The notes beneath the pieces were generated by a model, which ran no database searches, was not told where the DNA came from, and worked only from the letters and a program-made list of their open reading frames with translations. 13,535 bases of DNA from Actinomycetes bacterium (GTDB lineage: Bacteria; Actinomycetota; Acidimicrobiia; Acidimicrobiales; RAAP-2): the NCBI GenBank assembly GCA_021791615.1, contig JAJYWG010000365.1, forward strand, positions 1-13,535, in the 5' to 3' direction. A program made the position numbers and the translations under genes. Position 1 is the first letter of the stretch; every line of letters starts with the position of its first letter. Shown piece by piece: positions 13,045-13,535 of this stretch.

Positions 13045-13535
13045 TCAGTGCTTCCACTCCCGATACGCATCGGGCATGCACACCGCGCAGGGCCGGTAGC
13101 CTGCTTCACGGGCCGTTTTGGTATCGGGCTTCGGGACGAGACGGCGTCTTGGAGGCGCCTGACCACCAGGTCGCGGTGACTCTCGGACATCGCCGTCTCC
13201 AGCGGGACCTCCTCGTCACGATCCGGGTCGCCGACGTCCGCCTCGTGGCTGGCGGACCGGGCGCGCCGCCTCCTGGCTTGGGTCAAGTTGGGCGCGGGAC
13301 AGCTCGCCGAGGCGATCCCACGCTGGCGACGCGGTGGCTACCTCGGCTGAGAGCAACGTGTTGATGGTGGAGATCGCGGTATCGGATTGTGGCAGGGCGC
13401 TGAGGGGATGTGTTGCCATCCAGGCGGCAACGTCGGCGGCGAGCCCGGCGAGGCGGGGGTCGTCGGGGTCCCAGTCGTAAGCTTGGTCGAAGGCCAGGTA
13501 CAGCCGGGCGAACTCCGGGTCGGCGAGGGCAGCGC
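13045..13535 (-). pseudogene. Frame-broken gene ending in an Ada-like Cys-x2-Cys motif (5' end outside window)
   Basis: On the minus strand, strong coding statistics move between two frames. From 13535 the first frame gives ADPEFARLYLAFDQAYDWDP, LAADVAAWMATHPLSALP and SPAWDRLGELSRAQ. Near 13285 coding passes to a second frame (EADVGDPDRDEEVPLETAMS, ESHRDLVVRRLQDAVSS). Near 13135 it returns to the first (PKPDTKTAREAGYRPCAVCM, PDAYREWKH), stopping at 13045. The first frame would otherwise stop at 13216-13218. GYRPC-x2-C resembles the zinc-binding tail of Ada-type domains. Two indels of opposite sign explain the pattern; sequencing error is the alternative. Function unknown. Confidence 0.5.

Overview
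The window is GC-rich DNA (strong G/C preference at third codon positions, GTG and TTG starts, a lipoprotein lipobox, an ECF sigma factor, a TetR regulator, many small toxin-antitoxin genes). This fits a high-GC actinobacterium; an Acidimicrobiia-like origin is only a guess, and nothing here fixes the species. All functional names come from reading motifs by eye, without database searches.

Layout. (1) 1-1430: the C-terminal end of a sigma-70/ECF factor overlaps a membrane-anchored DUF929-type protein with a CPFC motif. (2) 1431-2960: a frame-broken zinc-finger-like gene and a tRNA-like relic, then a leftward TetR regulator coupled to a small membrane protein, with an inverted-repeat operator just downstream of the TetR -10 box. 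(3) 2961-4613: a DUF4232-type lipoprotein, convergent with a YbjQ-family protein. (4) 4614-5535: mostly non-coding, with a near-perfect 26-bp palindrome and the first copy (A) of an interspersed repeat. (5) 5536-7830: a large CPA2-type cation/proton antiporter with two C-terminal universal-stress domains. (6) 7831-9294: a gene graveyard holding the tail of an alpha/beta hydrolase, an amber-interrupted small gene, repeat copy B and a 132-bp MITE-like element with perfect 23-bp terminal inverted repeats. (7) 9295-12524: a defence/stability-type island made of a short antitoxin plus PIN-domain toxin, a tyrosine-recombinase remnant, a DUF4160-DUF2442 pair, a ribbon-helix-helix/MazF pair and a BrnT-like/ribbon-helix-helix pair. 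(8) 12525-13535: repeat copy E, unassigned DNA and a frame-broken gene ending in an Ada-like Cys-x2-Cys motif.

The most unusual structure is the interspersed repeat. Five copies (A-E), all in the same orientation, share a core about 70 nt long in which three TTCTG-type words always sit at relative positions 0, +34 and +47. Copies B, C, D and E separate the toxin-antitoxin units from each other, so the right half looks like a row of small cassettes bracketed by direct repeats. Three of the toxin-antitoxin operons also have the same start architecture: a TANNNT box exactly six bases before the start codon, and no clear Shine-Dalgarno sequence, as expected for leaderless mRNAs. Recombination relics (integrase fragment, MITE-like element, tRNA-like relic) and several broken genes support a history of insertion and decay.
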